Below, piece by piece: positions 1-9,673 of a DNA stretch of 64,000 bases. Both the position numbers and the translations under genes were made by a program. Below the pieces are notes generated by a model, which saw only the letters and a program-made list of their open reading frames with translations, ran no database searches and was not told the origin of the DNA. Position 1 is the first letter of the stretch. Each line of letters starts with the position of its first letter. Source of the stretch: Methylonatrum sp040877625 (GTDB lineage Bacteria; Pseudomonadota; Gammaproteobacteria; Nitrococcales; Aquisalimonadaceae). Location: the NCBI GenBank assembly GCA_040877625.1, contig JBBDNK010000011.1, positions 62,001-126,000 on the forward strand. The letters are read 5' to 3'.

Positions 1-3000
1 GCATTCCCGGTTCGGAGAACAGGCTGATGCGTGGCTGCTCGGGCCGCCCTTCCACACGCAGACCGGCCACCACATCATACGTGGGCACCAAGCGCACCGC
101 CTCAACGTAGATTTCAGGCTGATTGATCGGCCCGGCAAACAGAAACTGTCCCTGCCGGATAACCAGCCGCTGGCCGTAAGCGCGGTAACGTCCGTCGGCG
201 ATCCGAATCTCTCCGTTGGCCTGCGGACCGCCGCCATCCAGCTGCCGAATTCCTAGCTGCCCCGTGAGGCGACCGGTAACGCCAAACCCGGAAATCTCCA
301 CCCGATCACCCAGTACGATTTCAAGATCGCTGGAGAACGACCAACCGTCCGCCATGGGCAGGGGCGGCTCCTCAGCCGCTTCCGCGGACTCGGGCTGATC
401 GTCGATGATCACCGCGTCCCGGGATACCTGAACGGCTCCCTCGGGTAACTGTCGCAGGGTGATGTCAGCCCTCGGTACGGTAATGCGACCGCTCAGCGCG
501 ACCTCCCGAGGGCGAACCCGGAGTTCGAGCTCCGGACTTGCGCGCAAGGTGGCAATATCGTCATAGGCAAACTCAAGCCGGTCGCCGCTCAGCTCGATGA
601 CCGCATTCCAGTCGTCCGCGGACCATTCCGCCTCACCGTTGATCTCCGCCTTGCCCGGGCCACTTTGAAACCCGCCACTGAGGCTTGCCTGATTCCCTTG
701 CAGGGCGAGATCGAGATTGATGCCCGTCAACGTCACCGGCAGAGCCACCATTTCCACGGCACCGTCGGCCAGCGCCACGTTGCCGTCGAAACGTGGGTCG
801 CGCGCATCACCGGACAAGGTGCCGTTGGCGCTGATGACGCCCTGCAGTGTCCGCAGTTCCGGGAAGAACGGCGCAATGACGCCAAGCCGCAGTTCCTCGA
901 GCTGCGTACTCCCGGTCAGGGCGCCAAGGCCGCCGCCGGGTTCTACGTCAATGGTCGCGTTGACGTCGGCCCGGCCAAGGTCCTCCGAGAGCAGCCCCAG
1001 CCGGGTGATGAGCGCTTCGTCATCCAGCGTGAGATCCAGCGACAGGGACTGGTATTGCAGTTCCAGCGCGTCCGATTCGGCCTCGGCCAGCTCATTGACG
1101 AGCACAACGGCACCGTCATTCACCTCAACGCTCGCATCCACCTGCGGCAGTGCGGCACCGCCCCAACGGGCATTGACGCGCGCCGCGACCGCGCCCAGCA
1201 AGCGGATATCCTGCGGCATCCATGGGTCAAGCCCGGCAAGATCATAGCCTTCAAGCGTCACCGAGGCCTGACCCGTGGCCCCCAGGACGAGCTCTTCGGA
1301 CGCACACAGGCGAGCCGCTTCATGGCGCCAGCAATGCGCTGCGAGCACGGCCTGCCGGTCTACCGGGTCCCAATGCGCGGCGACGCTCTCCTCCAGGCGC
1401 CAGGCCAGTTCGGCAGCGGACAGATCTACCCGTTCGAGGGCGCCTTCCCAGGCCAGATCCTGGCCCAGACTGCCCGCCACCGCCATTGACAGTTCCACGG
1501 GCGCGCCTTCGACGTCCAGGACCAGACGGTGTGTGTCGCGAGAGCCGTCCGCGGCGAGTCGGACATCGTTGATGCTTGTTTCCTGGTCCGGCAGCTCGAT
1601 ACCGCCCGCCACCAGACGCAAACGGCTATTGCCCTCGGCGAGGGCGGCGATCGATGCGTCAAGCTTTAACGCGGCGATTTCAATCCGGTTCTCCCAGGCA
1701 AGCTCGCTGCCCTCCAGGTCAAGCTCCACATCCGGGCGATCCAGAGGACCGCGAACCGCAAAGGTGCCGCGGACCCCGCCGGCAAGCTCTGGCAGAAACA
1801 TGTCCAGAGCGGTCAGGTCAACACTGCCGTTCAGATCCACCTGCTGACCAACACTGCCCGCAACGTCGATGTGGCTGTCACCGGCATCCACGCGCAGGCC
1901 GGGTGTACTCCAACCGCTGTCGGGACGGTGCGTCAACTGCCCTGAAGCGCGCAGGGGCTGGTCCCGCACCACGGCCTCCAGCCTCTGGATGCCTGCGTCC
2001 AGGGTCAGCGCATCACCCTGAAGGCTGCCCGACGCCGTGAGCTCGGCATCGATCGCATCCGGAGCCTCGGCCACCAGCGTCGACGCATTGATTCCTTCCG
2101 CCTCGGCAGCAAGGTCCCAGTGCACACCGTCGATCCAGCCGACCTCGCCGGATAGCAGTACGCGGCCATCGAGTAGCAGGCCCTGAAGTCGTTCAAGGTT
2201 CAGCTTGCGGAAATCACCGGAGCCCGAGAGTTCCCACCGACCCTCGGGTATCTCTCGCCCGGTGATGGCGAGCCCGGCATCAAAACGGTAGTCGTTCAGG
2301 TCGCCCTGAATGCTGACCGCCCCGTCCTCCGAGAAGACCAGTTCCGGCTCACCCAGCGGCCAGCCCAGGGCCGACCAGTTCAGGGAAATGTCGACCGGCA
2401 GATCCGGCTGCAGAGGCCGCGCGCTGCCGTCCAGGGACAGGCGGCCAGCGCCATCGGCGCGCACGCGAAGTTCGAGATCGGCAAGGCTGTTCCACAGTGC
2501 CGCATCAACCTGAAGGCTCTCTCCTGCAATGGTGTCACGGATCACGGCACTGAGCTCGAGGTCCAGGACGTAATCCCCGGCAAGCTGCGCCTGGCCGTCC
2601 AGCGACGCGGAAACCATGCTGTGCTCGACATGGAACCTCCGCACCACCAGGTCGCTGCCGACCATATAGGCGGAGAGCCCCAGTTCGGAGACCTGATGGG
2701 ACTCACCGCCCATGGACAGGGTCGCGTCGGCGAGGCGGACATCTTCCAGATAGACGTCCAGTGGCAGCCGAATGTCCGGCAGCACCACCGGCGACCGGCT
2801 GGCGGGGTCCAGCAGCGCAGTAATGTCCACCGGGGTATCCGCCGCGGCGTCCCGGGGCATGTCCGGCGAACGTTCGGTCTCCTCCGCCAGTTCAACCGCC
2901 AATCCCCTGAGCTCCAGGGAGCGCAGCCGCAGGCTTCGTTCGCCAAGCGCACCCGACACCCGTAGTTGCCGCCACGCCGCGCGGTGGCCGTCCACGCGGA

Positions 3001-3511
3001 ACGCCACGTCACGCAGGCGGATATCGTCAAACAGCGCCGTGACCGGAAGATCAAGCTCCGCGGCAGGCTCAGAGCGATCCGGATCATCCGCGTTGCCGCC
3101 GGCCAGCGCCGCGGTATCGACACTGATCCGCAACCCGTCACCGTGAAGCTGGCTCAGGCAAACGCGGCGCTGCAAAAGACAGAGCGGGTTCCAGCGCAGT
3201 TCGCCCTCGTCGAGGCGCACCTCCACGCCGGCATCCTTCCAGTGCAATCGCGCCAGATGTACGCCGTTCCAGAGGCTGCCGCCAAGCACCTCGACGGCGA
3301 GCCTGGGTTCTTCGTCCGTGGCCTGGCCGGCCAGCCATTGCGCGCCACTGGTGGTAAACAACAGCCAGCCCAGCAGCGCCAGGAATGTAATCAGCAGTAT
3401 GTAGATCAGCCGCGAGAGCTTGTTCACCAGCAGCAGAAGCCCACGTCCGGCGGCGCCGATCATCCGCCGTAAGCGGATTGTTACGGGCGTCGGGACGGGT
3501 TCGTCGCTCAT
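1..3511 (-). CDS. tamB: TamB, translocation and assembly module inner-membrane subunit (3' end missing)
   Basis: TamB spans the periplasm and works with TamA to move lipid and proteins toward the outer membrane. The reading frame is open from the ATG at 3511 to the left edge, giving 1170 codons; E. coli TamB has about 1259 residues, so roughly the last hundred are outside the window. An N-terminal membrane anchor (about residues 20-45, LLLLVNKL..IYILLITFLALLGW) is followed by long beta-rich repeats typical of AsmA-like proteins. Near the left edge the frame reads PRISLFSEPGM, like the conserved C-terminal TamB (DUF490) motif. Its ATG overlaps the tamA TGA by four bases, so translation is probably coupled. 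Confidence 0.93.
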   Translation of the reverse strand, partial: MSDEPVPTPVTIRLRRMIGAAGRGLLLLVNKLSRLIYILLITFLALLGWLLFTTSGAQWLAGQATDEEPRLAVEVLGGSLWNGVHLARLHWKDAGVEVRLDEGELRWNPLCLLQRRVCLSQLHGDGLRISVDTAALAGGNADDPDRSEPAAELDLPVTALFDDIRLRDVAFRVDGHRAAWRQLRVSGALGERSLRLRSLELRGLAVELAEETERSPDMPRDAAADTPVDITALLDPASRSPVVLPDIRLPLDVYLEDVRLADATLSMGGESHQVSELGLSAYMVGSDLVVRRFHVEHSMVSASLDGQAQLAGDYVLDLELSAVIRDTIAGESLQVDAALWNSLADLELRVRADGAGRLSLDGSARPLQPDLPVDISLNWSALGWPLGEPELVFSEDGAVSIQGDLNDYRFDAGLAITGREIPEGRWELSGSGDFRKLNLERLQGLLLDGRVLLSGEVGWIDGVHWDLAAEAEGINASTLVAEAPDAIDAELTASGSLQGDALTLDAGIQRLEAVVRDQPLRASGQLTHRPDSGWSTPGLRVDAGDSHIDVAGSVGQQVDLNGSVDLTALDMFLPELAGGVRGTFAVRGPLDRPDVELDLEGSELAWENRIEIAALKLDASIAALAEGNSRLRLVAGGIELPDQETSINDVRLAADGSRDTHRLVLDVEGAPVELSMAVAGSLGQDLAWEGALERVDLSAAELAWRLEESVAAHWDPVDRQAVLAAHCWRHEAARLCASEELVLGATGQASVTLEGYDLAGLDPWMPQDIRLLGAVAARVNARWGGAALPQVDASVEVNDGAVVLVNELAEAESDALELQYQSLSLDLTLDDEALITRLGLLSEDLGRADVNATIDVEPGGGLGALTGSTQLEELRLGVIAPFFPELRTLQGVISANGTLSGDARDPRFDGNVALADGAVEMVALPVTLTGINLDLALQGNQASLSGGFQSGPGKAEINGEAEWSADDWNAVIELSGDRLEFAYDDIATLRASPELELRVRPREVALSGRITVPRADITLRQLPEGAVQVSRDAVIIDDQPESAEAAEEPPLPMADGWSFSSDLEIVLGDRVEISGFGVTGRLTGQLGIRQLDGGGPQANGEIRIADGRYRAYGQRLVIRQGQFLFAGPINQPEIYVEAVRLVPTYDVVAGLRVEGRPEQPRISLFSEPGM

Positions 3512-5262
3512 AGTTGCGGCCCCATCGACAAATGAATACGCCAGGGCAGCTCCGGATCGCTCACCCCCCAGGCGACGTCCAGCCGGATCGGGCCGACCGG
3601 AGACAGCCAGCGCACGCCGACACCCGCGCCGCGCTCGAACCCCTCATCAAGGTTGCTGTCGGAGAACGCATTGCCGGCATCGATGAAGGTGGCCGCCCGC
3701 CAGCGCTCGGCAAAGCGGTAGCTGTACTCCAGGGTGCCGGCCAGCAGGTAGCGTCCGCCGATCAGGCGATTGCGATCGTCCCGGGGCGCCAGGGACTGGT
3801 ACGAAAAGCCGCGTACGCTCTGATCGCCACCGGCGAAAAAGCGCAGAGAAGGCGGCGTCCGGTCAAGATCCTCGGTGGCCAGTGCACCATACTCGGCCCG
3901 TACCAGGGCACGGTGCCGGCCAATCGACCGCAGCCAGCGGCTGGTCATGCGGAAGCGGCCGAGTGAGATATCCGACCCCAACTCGGGGTGAGTGAACTCA
4001 ACCGATGCAAACTGACGATCGCCCCAGTCCGGATCGAGGCCGCCACGGCTGCGGGTCCGGCTGACGCTGGTACCCGGCAGAGTCAATGTGGACCGACCCC
4101 GTTCACCCGCCTGCACGAACTCTTCCCGCTCCCAGCGCAGAAACAGATTCTGCTGCCAGCCCCGTCTGAGCGTTCGCTGGCGCTGAATACCGGCGGTGAG
4201 CTTGTCGCTGCGGGTATCCTCCAGATTCTCGCGCTGATAGCCGCCGAAGAACTGCAGCTTGTGCTCCAGTGGTGGATCCAGCGGCATGGTGTAGTTCCCG
4301 CTCACACTCTGCCTGACCTCGGAGATTTCGGTCTCGGCGGACAGGAAATGACCATCCGCGTTGACCCAGGGCCGGCGCCAGTTCAGTCGCAGCCGCGGTC
4401 CGACGTCCGTTGCATAGCCGATGCCGGTGCCTATGCGGTTGGGGGCCTCCATGGTCACTTCGGCGTTCACCGGCACACGCAGATCCTCCCCTGCCGCGTC
4501 CTGCCGCGGCCGCACACGCACATCTCGAAAATACCCGCTGTTCAGCAGGTTGCGGTTGAGCACGGCCATCTCATCGGCGCTGTAGGGATCGCCATCGTCA
4601 TACGGGACCAGACGTTGCAGCAGATTATCCGACAGCGGTAACTCCGGGAACACGACCTCGCCCATCCGGTAACGCCGGCCGCTGTTGAAACGCAGACTGA
4701 CCTCGGCCTCCCGCTGCTCGCGACGGACGGCAATCCGACTGACATCGTAGCTGGCGTTGAAGTATCCCCTGGACAGGGCCAGCGCCTCCATGGCCCGCTT
4801 GGCCGTTTCATAATGGCCGTGGTGCAGTCGGGCTCCTTCCCTCAGCGGCAGGCGCTCGCGCAGCCTGATGAACGCCTGGTCCTCGGCGGCATCGCCTTCG
4901 ATGGTGATGTCCAGCGACGTGACGATGACCGGTTCACCGGGATCGACGCGAATGCCGATTATCCAGTCCTCGCCCTGCCTGTCGGTGGAGACCTGGATGT
5001 CGGCGCTGTAGTAACCCACAGCCTGCAAGGCTTCGCGCGCCTGATCACGGGCGCGACCGGCGAAACGGCTAACCACAAGCGGATCATCACTGGGCGGGAG
5101 GCCGACGAACAGCCGCACATTGTCGCGCATGGCGCCGTCGATACCCTGGATATTCACCCGCACTTCCGCGACCGCCGGAAGCGAACACATCATCGCAAGC
5201 CAAAGCACGCCCAGGCGCCAGAGACAAATCGGCGGAGGATTTCTGAACCAGCCAGATGTCAT
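3508..5262 (-). CDS. tamA: TamA, Omp85-family outer-membrane assembly protein
   Basis: TamA is the outer-membrane partner of TamB. The 584-residue protein has an N-terminal signal peptide (about residues 1-33, ending LPAVAEV), three POTRA-like domains to about residue 260, and a 16-strand barrel region with the Omp85 features GGDQSVRGF and a C-terminal segment ending GPQL. I chose the ATG at 5262 because it gives a clean signal peptide and is preceded by AGGA at a good distance; a frame extension upstream would overlap srkA and bury the signal. It overlaps tamB by ATGA. Confidence 0.93.
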   Translation of the reverse strand: MTSGWFRNPPPICLWRLGVLWLAMMCSLPAVAEVRVNIQGIDGAMRDNVRLFVGLPPSDDPLVVSRFAGRARDQAREALQAVGYYSADIQVSTDRQGEDWIIGIRVDPGEPVIVTSLDITIEGDAAEDQAFIRLRERLPLREGARLHHGHYETAKRAMEALALSRGYFNASYDVSRIAVRREQREAEVSLRFNSGRRYRMGEVVFPELPLSDNLLQRLVPYDDGDPYSADEMAVLNRNLLNSGYFRDVRVRPRQDAAGEDLRVPVNAEVTMEAPNRIGTGIGYATDVGPRLRLNWRRPWVNADGHFLSAETEISEVRQSVSGNYTMPLDPPLEHKLQFFGGYQRENLEDTRSDKLTAGIQRQRTLRRGWQQNLFLRWEREEFVQAGERGRSTLTLPGTSVSRTRSRGGLDPDWGDRQFASVEFTHPELGSDISLGRFRMTSRWLRSIGRHRALVRAEYGALATEDLDRTPPSLRFFAGGDQSVRGFSYQSLAPRDDRNRLIGGRYLLAGTLEYSYRFAERWRAATFIDAGNAFSDSNLDEGFERGAGVGVRWLSPVGPIRLDVAWGVSDPELPWRIHLSMGPQL

Positions 5263-5314
5263 GGGGTATTCCTGATCCGCACGCTGAACGGACACCGACA
5301 CGCGGCTCATCAGC

Positions 5315-6304
5315 TCAGACCTGCAAGGGTTGTTCGTCCAGCAAAGCCGCCTGTTCACGCAGCGCCAGCACCTGTTCTTCCCAGTAGCGCGCTTCCGCAA
5401 ACCACGGAAACGCCTGCGGAAACGCCGGATCGTGCCAGCGTCTGGCCAACCAGGCCGAATGGTGCATCATGCGCAGTGTGCGAAGTGCCTCCAGCAGGTG
5501 CAGCTGGCGCGGGTCGAAGCTGAAGAAATCCTCATAACCTTCGAGCACCTCGGAGAGCTGTTCGCTCATTTCCCGTCGATCTCCGGCCAGCAGCATCCAG
5601 AGATCCTGCAGCGGCGGCCCTGTCAGCGCATCATCGAGATCCACGAAATGCGGGCCGCCTTCGGTCCAGAGCACATTGCCGCCGTGACAATCCCCGTGCA
5701 GCCGGATCATCGTAACCGACCCGGCCCGCTGCCACGCCGCCTCGACTCGGTTCAATACATCCTCGGCCACCGAGCTGTACGCATCGAGCACATGTCCGGG
5801 GACCAGATCGCGGCTCAGAATGTACTCCAGAGGCTCCCGCCCGAAACGCTGGATGCTCAACTCGGGCCGGTGCTGAAACCTGCTGCTCGCACCAACCGCG
5901 TGCATGCGGCCCAGAAAGCGCCCCATCCAGAGCCGGTGGTCCGGCATGTCAAGGTCTGGCAACCGACCACCCCGGCGGGGATAAAGCGCAAAGCGGAACC
6001 CTTCATGGCTGTGCAGGGTGCGGCCGCCAATCACCAGCGGCGCCACGACGGGAATATCATGCCCCAGCAACTCCAGCCCGAACGCATGTTCTTCCAGTAT
6101 GGCCTCGTCACTCCAACGCCCGGGGCGGTAGAATTTTGCGACCAAAGGCGTCTGATCCTCAATGCCGACCTGGTAGACACGGTTCTCGTAGCTGTTCAGG
6201 GCCAGCAGCCGGCCGTCGCAAACCGCCCCCGTGCTCTCCACGGCGCTAAGCACCGTGTCCGGCCCCAGGCCCTGGTACGGTACTTCCTCGGTGGTTTCCT
6301 GCAT
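5315..6304 (-). CDS. srkA: Stress response kinase A (SrkA/YihE/RdoA family)
   Basis: SrkA is a cytosolic aminoglycoside-phosphotransferase-like Ser/Thr kinase linked in E. coli to survival under oxidative and envelope stress. The 329-residue length matches the family (about 328). Diagnostic segments are LNSYENRVYQV near the start, the catalytic loop RLHGDCHGGNVLW with the metal-binding sequence FVDLDDA just after, and SAWLARRW near the C-terminus. The ATG at 6304 aligns best with the E. coli N-terminus. An in-frame TTG at 6325 lies ten bases after a strong GGAGG and is a possible alternative. tamA begins about 50 bp downstream, suggesting one transcript. Confidence 0.9.
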   Translation of the reverse strand: MQETTEEVPYQGLGPDTVLSAVESTGAVCDGRLLALNSYENRVYQVGIEDQTPLVAKFYRPGRWSDEAILEEHAFGLELLGHDIPVVAPLVIGGRTLHSHEGFRFALYPRRGGRLPDLDMPDHRLWMGRFLGRMHAVGASSRFQHRPELSIQRFGREPLEYILSRDLVPGHVLDAYSSVAEDVLNRVEAAWQRAGSVTMIRLHGDCHGGNVLWTEGGPHFVDLDDALTGPPLQDLWMLLAGDRREMSEQLSEVLEGYEDFFSFDPRQLHLLEALRTLRMMHHSAWLARRWHDPAFPQAFPWFAEARYWEEQVLALREQAALLDEQPLQV

Positions 6305-6538
6305 GTTCGCCCGCCCTGTGATCAATCATGGTCCGCCTCCGGACGCGCCGTGGCGCGCTCGGCATTGGCTCCGATTATTGTGAACTGTGACAGAAGATCA
6401 CGCCGCGAGTGCCCGTCAGGGTTTGTCTCATCGGGCTACATTGCCCGCATCGGGTCCCGAACCGGCGTCAACACCAGGGTGGGTCTGCACAAGGAAGAAC
6501 AGCTGATTCATCGTCGGTAATCATCCGCCCATGCCTGT

Positions 6539-7579
6539 TCAGCCCGTGCCCAGGGCGTCCAGCAACTGGCGAGCCCTGATCCAGTCGGTCGACTGCCGCA
6601 AACCGGGCAGATCGAACTGGTTTATCCTGCCGCGAAGCCTTGCAATGCGTCTGGACGCAGTCGGATCCGGTTCCGCATCCATGGCATCAAGCACATCCTG
6701 TATAACGTCGAGTTGATTACACAGCATGACCAAATCGACACCCGCCTCCAACGCGACGCGGGCACGCGCGGCCAGATCGCCAATTGCGGCGGCCCCCTCC
6801 ATGCCGAGATCATCGGCAATGACAACGCCATCGTAGCCGAGATCCTCCCGCAGTACCGAGGTCACCCAGTATCGGGAGAAGCTTGCCGGCCGGATATCCG
6901 CTTCCGGATAAGCGACATGGGCGGTCATCAGCGCATCCATCACACCAGCCTGAAGCAGCGCCTCGAAGGGTCGGATGTCGCTGCCGCGAAGCTCCAGCTC
7001 CGGGCGGTCGTCGACCGGCAGTTCCAGATGCGAGTCCGGCGCCACGCCACCATGTCCGGGGAAATGCTTGCCGGTGGCGCGCATGCCGGCCTGGTGCATG
7101 CCCTCGACCATGGCCATGGCCAGCGCCGACACCACCACCGGATCCCGATGCAGTGCGCGGTCGCCGATAACGTCGCTAATGCCGCGGTCAAGATCCAGCA
7201 CCGGGGCAAAGCTCAGGTCCACGCCCACGGCCAGCAGCTCAGACGCCATCAGCCAGCCAAAGGCCCTGGCACTGTCCAGCGCGGCCCGCGGATCCCGATC
7301 ATGGAGGACGCCAAGCCGTCCCGCCGGCGGCAACCGCGTGAACGGTTCACGGAAACGCTGAACGCGGCCGCCTTCCTGATCCACGCCTACCAGCAGCACA
7401 GGCGTTCTGACCGCGTGGATGGCCGCGGTCAGCAGCGCAAGCTGGTCGGGGTCCCGGTAGTTCCGGGAAAACAGGATAACGCCGGCAATCTGCGGATGGC
7501 GCAGCAGGTTCTCTTCCCGCGGTGACAACTGCGTACCTGCGATTCCGACCATCAGCTGGCCTGGCCCAGGCTCTGTCAT
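6539..7579 (-). CDS. nagZ: Beta-N-acetylhexosaminidase NagZ
   Basis: NagZ is the cytosolic family-3 glycoside hydrolase that removes GlcNAc from anhydro-muropeptides during peptidoglycan recycling. The 346-residue protein carries the NagZ signature KHFPGHGGVAPDSH at about residues 171-184, holding the catalytic His/Asp dyad loop, and VIADDLGMEG around residue 256 with the nucleophile Asp. The ATG at 7579 has a perfect GGGAGG seven to nine bases upstream; the frame extends further but without a better start. It follows the L,D-transpeptidase gene by 35 bp, a sensible cell-wall pairing. Confidence 0.94.
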   Translation of the reverse strand: MTEPGPGQLMVGIAGTQLSPREENLLRHPQIAGVILFSRNYRDPDQLALLTAAIHAVRTPVLLVGVDQEGGRVQRFREPFTRLPPAGRLGVLHDRDPRAALDSARAFGWLMASELLAVGVDLSFAPVLDLDRGISDVIGDRALHRDPVVVSALAMAMVEGMHQAGMRATGKHFPGHGGVAPDSHLELPVDDRPELELRGSDIRPFEALLQAGVMDALMTAHVAYPEADIRPASFSRYWVTSVLREDLGYDGVVIADDLGMEGAAAIGDLAARARVALEAGVDLVMLCNQLDVIQDVLDAMDAEPDPTASRRIARLRGRINQFDLPGLRQSTDWIRARQLLDALGTG

Positions 7580-7614
7580 GTTTCCTCCCGTACTCAACAT
7601 AAGGGCTCCCGGAC

Positions 7615-8241
7615 TCATCCGATCCAGACGCGGGTACCCGCGGGTACCCGATCGTGCAGTTCCAGCACATCGGCGTTTCGCATGCGAATACACCCTTTGG
7701 AGCCCGGAACCCCGAGGGGCAACGAATCCGGGCAACCATGAAAATAAATGAAACGCCGCATGGTATCGACATTGCCCAGCCGGTTATAGCCTCGCTCCAG
7801 GCCGCTGAGCCATAGAATACGGGTGAGAATCCAGTCTCTGCCGGGTTGCCGCTCCATGAGGACCGGGGTCCAGATTTCGCCGGTCCAGCGCCTTCCTTTG
7901 AAAACGGCGCCCGACGGGCAGCCTTCACCGATACGGGCGCGAATAACGTGCCAGCCGCGTGGCGTGCAGCCGGAACCGTCGCGCTCTCCGGGGCCCGCGG
8001 CGGCGGTGGACACGGGGTAATGCTGCAGCAGGCGCTCGCCCTGCCGCAGTTCGACGCTCTGGGCGTTCAGGTCCACCTTGAGCCAACGGGAATCGGGAAC
8101 GTTCCCGGGCATGTCAGGACGCATTTCCGGCCCGGTCGGGACAGATGTGGGCTTGGGTTTCCGCGGCCACCGGGCCTCCTCATCTTGCTCAGCTGCCCAT
8201 GGTAGCCTAATGACAACCCACCTTGGGAGTTTCTGATTCAT
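7615..8241 (-). CDS. L,D-transpeptidase (YkuD domain) family protein
   Basis: YkuD-fold enzymes form 3-3 peptidoglycan cross-links or attach lipoproteins, using an active-site Cys. The conserved block runs FIYFHGCPD (His168) through SKGCIRM (Cys184) in this 208-residue protein, so the catalytic residues are intact. No convincing signal peptide is visible: the N-terminus is MNQKLPRWVVIRLPWAAEQ and soon becomes polar. Export, or a cytosolic role, is therefore open. I start at ATG 8241 because GGAGAGG lies five bases upstream; the GTG two codons earlier sits on top of that ribosome-binding site. It lies directly upstream of nagZ. Confidence 0.85.
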   Translation of the reverse strand: MNQKLPRWVVIRLPWAAEQDEEARWPRKPKPTSVPTGPEMRPDMPGNVPDSRWLKVDLNAQSVELRQGERLLQHYPVSTAAAGPGERDGSGCTPRGWHVIRARIGEGCPSGAVFKGRRWTGEIWTPVLMERQPGRDWILTRILWLSGLERGYNRLGNVDTMRRFIYFHGCPDSLPLGVPGSKGCIRMRNADVLELHDRVPAGTRVWIG

Positions 8242-8353
8242 GGTCACCTCTCCAGAGACTGCGGCGCGGCGCTTTAATGACTGCTAGAATTCCGTCTTTT
8301 TCCGGCGGCGTCGCCCGCCTCCATGGAATTCGGAGAACATCAGGACACACATC

Positions 8354-9058
8354 ATGAAAAGACTCGTTCTACTTCGCCACGGACAGAGCACCTGGAACCT
8401 GGAGAATCGCTTCACCGGCTGGCACGACGTCGACCTGAGCGACCGCGGCCGGGAGGAAGCGGCTGCAGCCGGTCGTCTGCTGGCCAGCCACGGCATCCGC
8501 TTCGACCTCGCCTTCACCTCGGTGCTCAAACGCGCCATCCGCACGCTGTGGATCGCACTGGACGAAATGGACCTGATGTGGATACCCGTCACCAAGGCGT
8601 GGCAGCTCAATGAGCGCCACTACGGAGCACTCACCGGCCTGAACAAAGCGGAGACGGCGGATAAGTACGGCAAGGAACAGGTACACATCTGGCGTCGCAG
8701 CTACGGCACGCCGCCGCCGCCGCTGGCCGAGGACGACGATCGTCACCCCGGACGGGACCCGCGTTACCGCAAGCTGTCTCCCGAGCAACTGCCGGCGACC
8801 GAGTCCCTGGAGACCACACTCGAGCGGGTGCTTCCCTACTGGGAGAGCACCATCGCACCGGCGGTCCGGGACTACGACAATGTGCTGATCGCCGCCCACG
8901 GCAACAGTTTGCGCGCCCTGATCAAGCACCTGCGCGGGCTCGACGATGATGCAATCATGGAAGTCGAAATTCCCACCGGTGACCCCCTGGTGTTCGAGCT
9001 GCGGGACGATCTGTCGGTGGCGGACAGCTACTACCTGCGTGAGAAGAGCCTGGCCTGA
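8354..9058 (+). CDS. gpmA: 2,3-bisphosphoglycerate-dependent phosphoglycerate mutase
   Basis: This enzyme interconverts 3- and 2-phosphoglycerate in glycolysis and gluconeogenesis through a phosphohistidine. The 234 residues start MKRLVLLRHGQSTWN, with the phospho-accepting His9 in RHG. They contain FTGWHDVDLS, NERHYGALTGLNK and a second catalytic AHGNSLRALIKHL, all diagnostic of the cofactor-dependent GpmA family. Length is slightly under E. coli GpmA (250), with no missing core motif. AGGA precedes the ATG. It is transcribed away from the L,D-transpeptidase gene and probably with the following DUF456 gene. Confidence 0.96.
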   Translation: MKRLVLLRHGQSTWNLENRFTGWHDVDLSDRGREEAAAAGRLLASHGIRFDLAFTSVLKRAIRTLWIALDEMDLMWIPVTKAWQLNERHYGALTGLNKAETADKYGKEQVHIWRRSYGTPPPPLAEDDDRHPGRDPRYRKLSPEQLPATESLETTLERVLPYWESTIAPAVRDYDNVLIAAHGNSLRALIKHLRGLDDDAIMEVEIPTGDPLVFELRDDLSVADSYYLREKSLA

Positions 9059-9095
9059 TTCGAGAGGCGCCTAGCGTTCTTCACATTCTTCAAGC

Positions 9096-9575
9096 ATGAC
9101 GCCGCTCACCTGGATTCTGGCCATTCTCCTCGTCATCGCCGGCCTGGCGGGACTGGTGCTGCCCGCCCTGCCCGGGCCGCTGCTGCTGTTCGCCGGCCTA
9201 TGGATGGCCGCGTGGGCTGAGGGTTTCATCTACGTTGGCACCAAGACACTGATACTCCTCGGCGCCATGGCCGCCCTGGCTTCGCTGGCGGACTTCGTGG
9301 CAGGCGCCTTCGGCGCGCGTCGCTACGGCGCCTCGCCCCGTTCTGTCGGGGGTGCGGCCCTTGGCGCGGTGGTGGGCATCTTCTTCGGTCTACCCGGCCT
9401 GCTACTGGGGCCGTTTGTCGGTGCTCTGCTGGGGGAGCTATCCGCGCGCAGGAATCTCATTGCCGCGGGCCGCGCGGGCTGGGGCGCCACTCTGGGGCTA
9501 CTTATCGGAACAGCGGCGAAGCTCGCGCTTGGGTTCGCGATGGTGGGGATATTCCTGGTTGTACGGTTTGTCTGA
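9096..9575 (+). CDS. DUF456 family small membrane protein
   Basis: This is a 159-residue integral membrane protein of the DUF456 family, whose function is not established. It consists almost entirely of hydrophobic segments: about residues 5-40, 48-75, 83-112 and 125-157. It includes the Gly-rich pattern FFGLPGLLLGPFVGALLGEL, typical of glycine-zipper membrane proteins. The gene begins 37 bp after gpmA on the same strand and is probably cotranscribed, but no functional link to glycolysis is evident. No good Shine-Dalgarno sequence precedes the ATG. Confidence 0.85.
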   Translation: MTPLTWILAILLVIAGLAGLVLPALPGPLLLFAGLWMAAWAEGFIYVGTKTLILLGAMAALASLADFVAGAFGARRYGASPRSVGGAALGAVVGIFFGLPGLLLGPFVGALLGELSARRNLIAAGRAGWGATLGLLIGTAAKLALGFAMVGIFLVVRFV

Positions 9576-9611
9576 GCGACTAATACCAAACGTTCCGGGG
9601 CAACCATTCAT

Positions 9612-9660
9612 GTGCTCTTCATCGACCTGGATGGATTCAAAAAAGACATCAAAAATGGCC
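9612..9660 (+). pseudogene. Possible relic of a GGDEF domain
   Basis: Between two convergent genes, plus-strand bases 9612-9660 read VLFIDLDGFKKDIKNG. This closely recalls the start of the GGDEF core (typically LLFIDLDGFKxIND). Nothing before or after continues the domain: the frame reads on as unrelated Arg/Pro-rich residues antisense to the next gene. It could be the scar of a deleted diguanylate cyclase gene or a coincidence. The match is about ten residues long. Confidence 0.25.
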
Positions 9661-9673
9661 CGCCGCAAGCGAG

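Noticed and set aside
6246..6329. A 27-codon leader-like ORF (ATG 6329 with strong GGAGG) overlapping the srkA start.
   Set aside because: It runs out of frame into srkA with no sequence character. The GGAGG may equally serve the in-frame TTG, so I did not call a leader peptide.
7630..7649. Tandem copy of the palindrome CGGGTACCCG.
   Set aside because: It falls inside the coding sequence of the L,D-transpeptidase (RVPAGTR) and is explained by codons.
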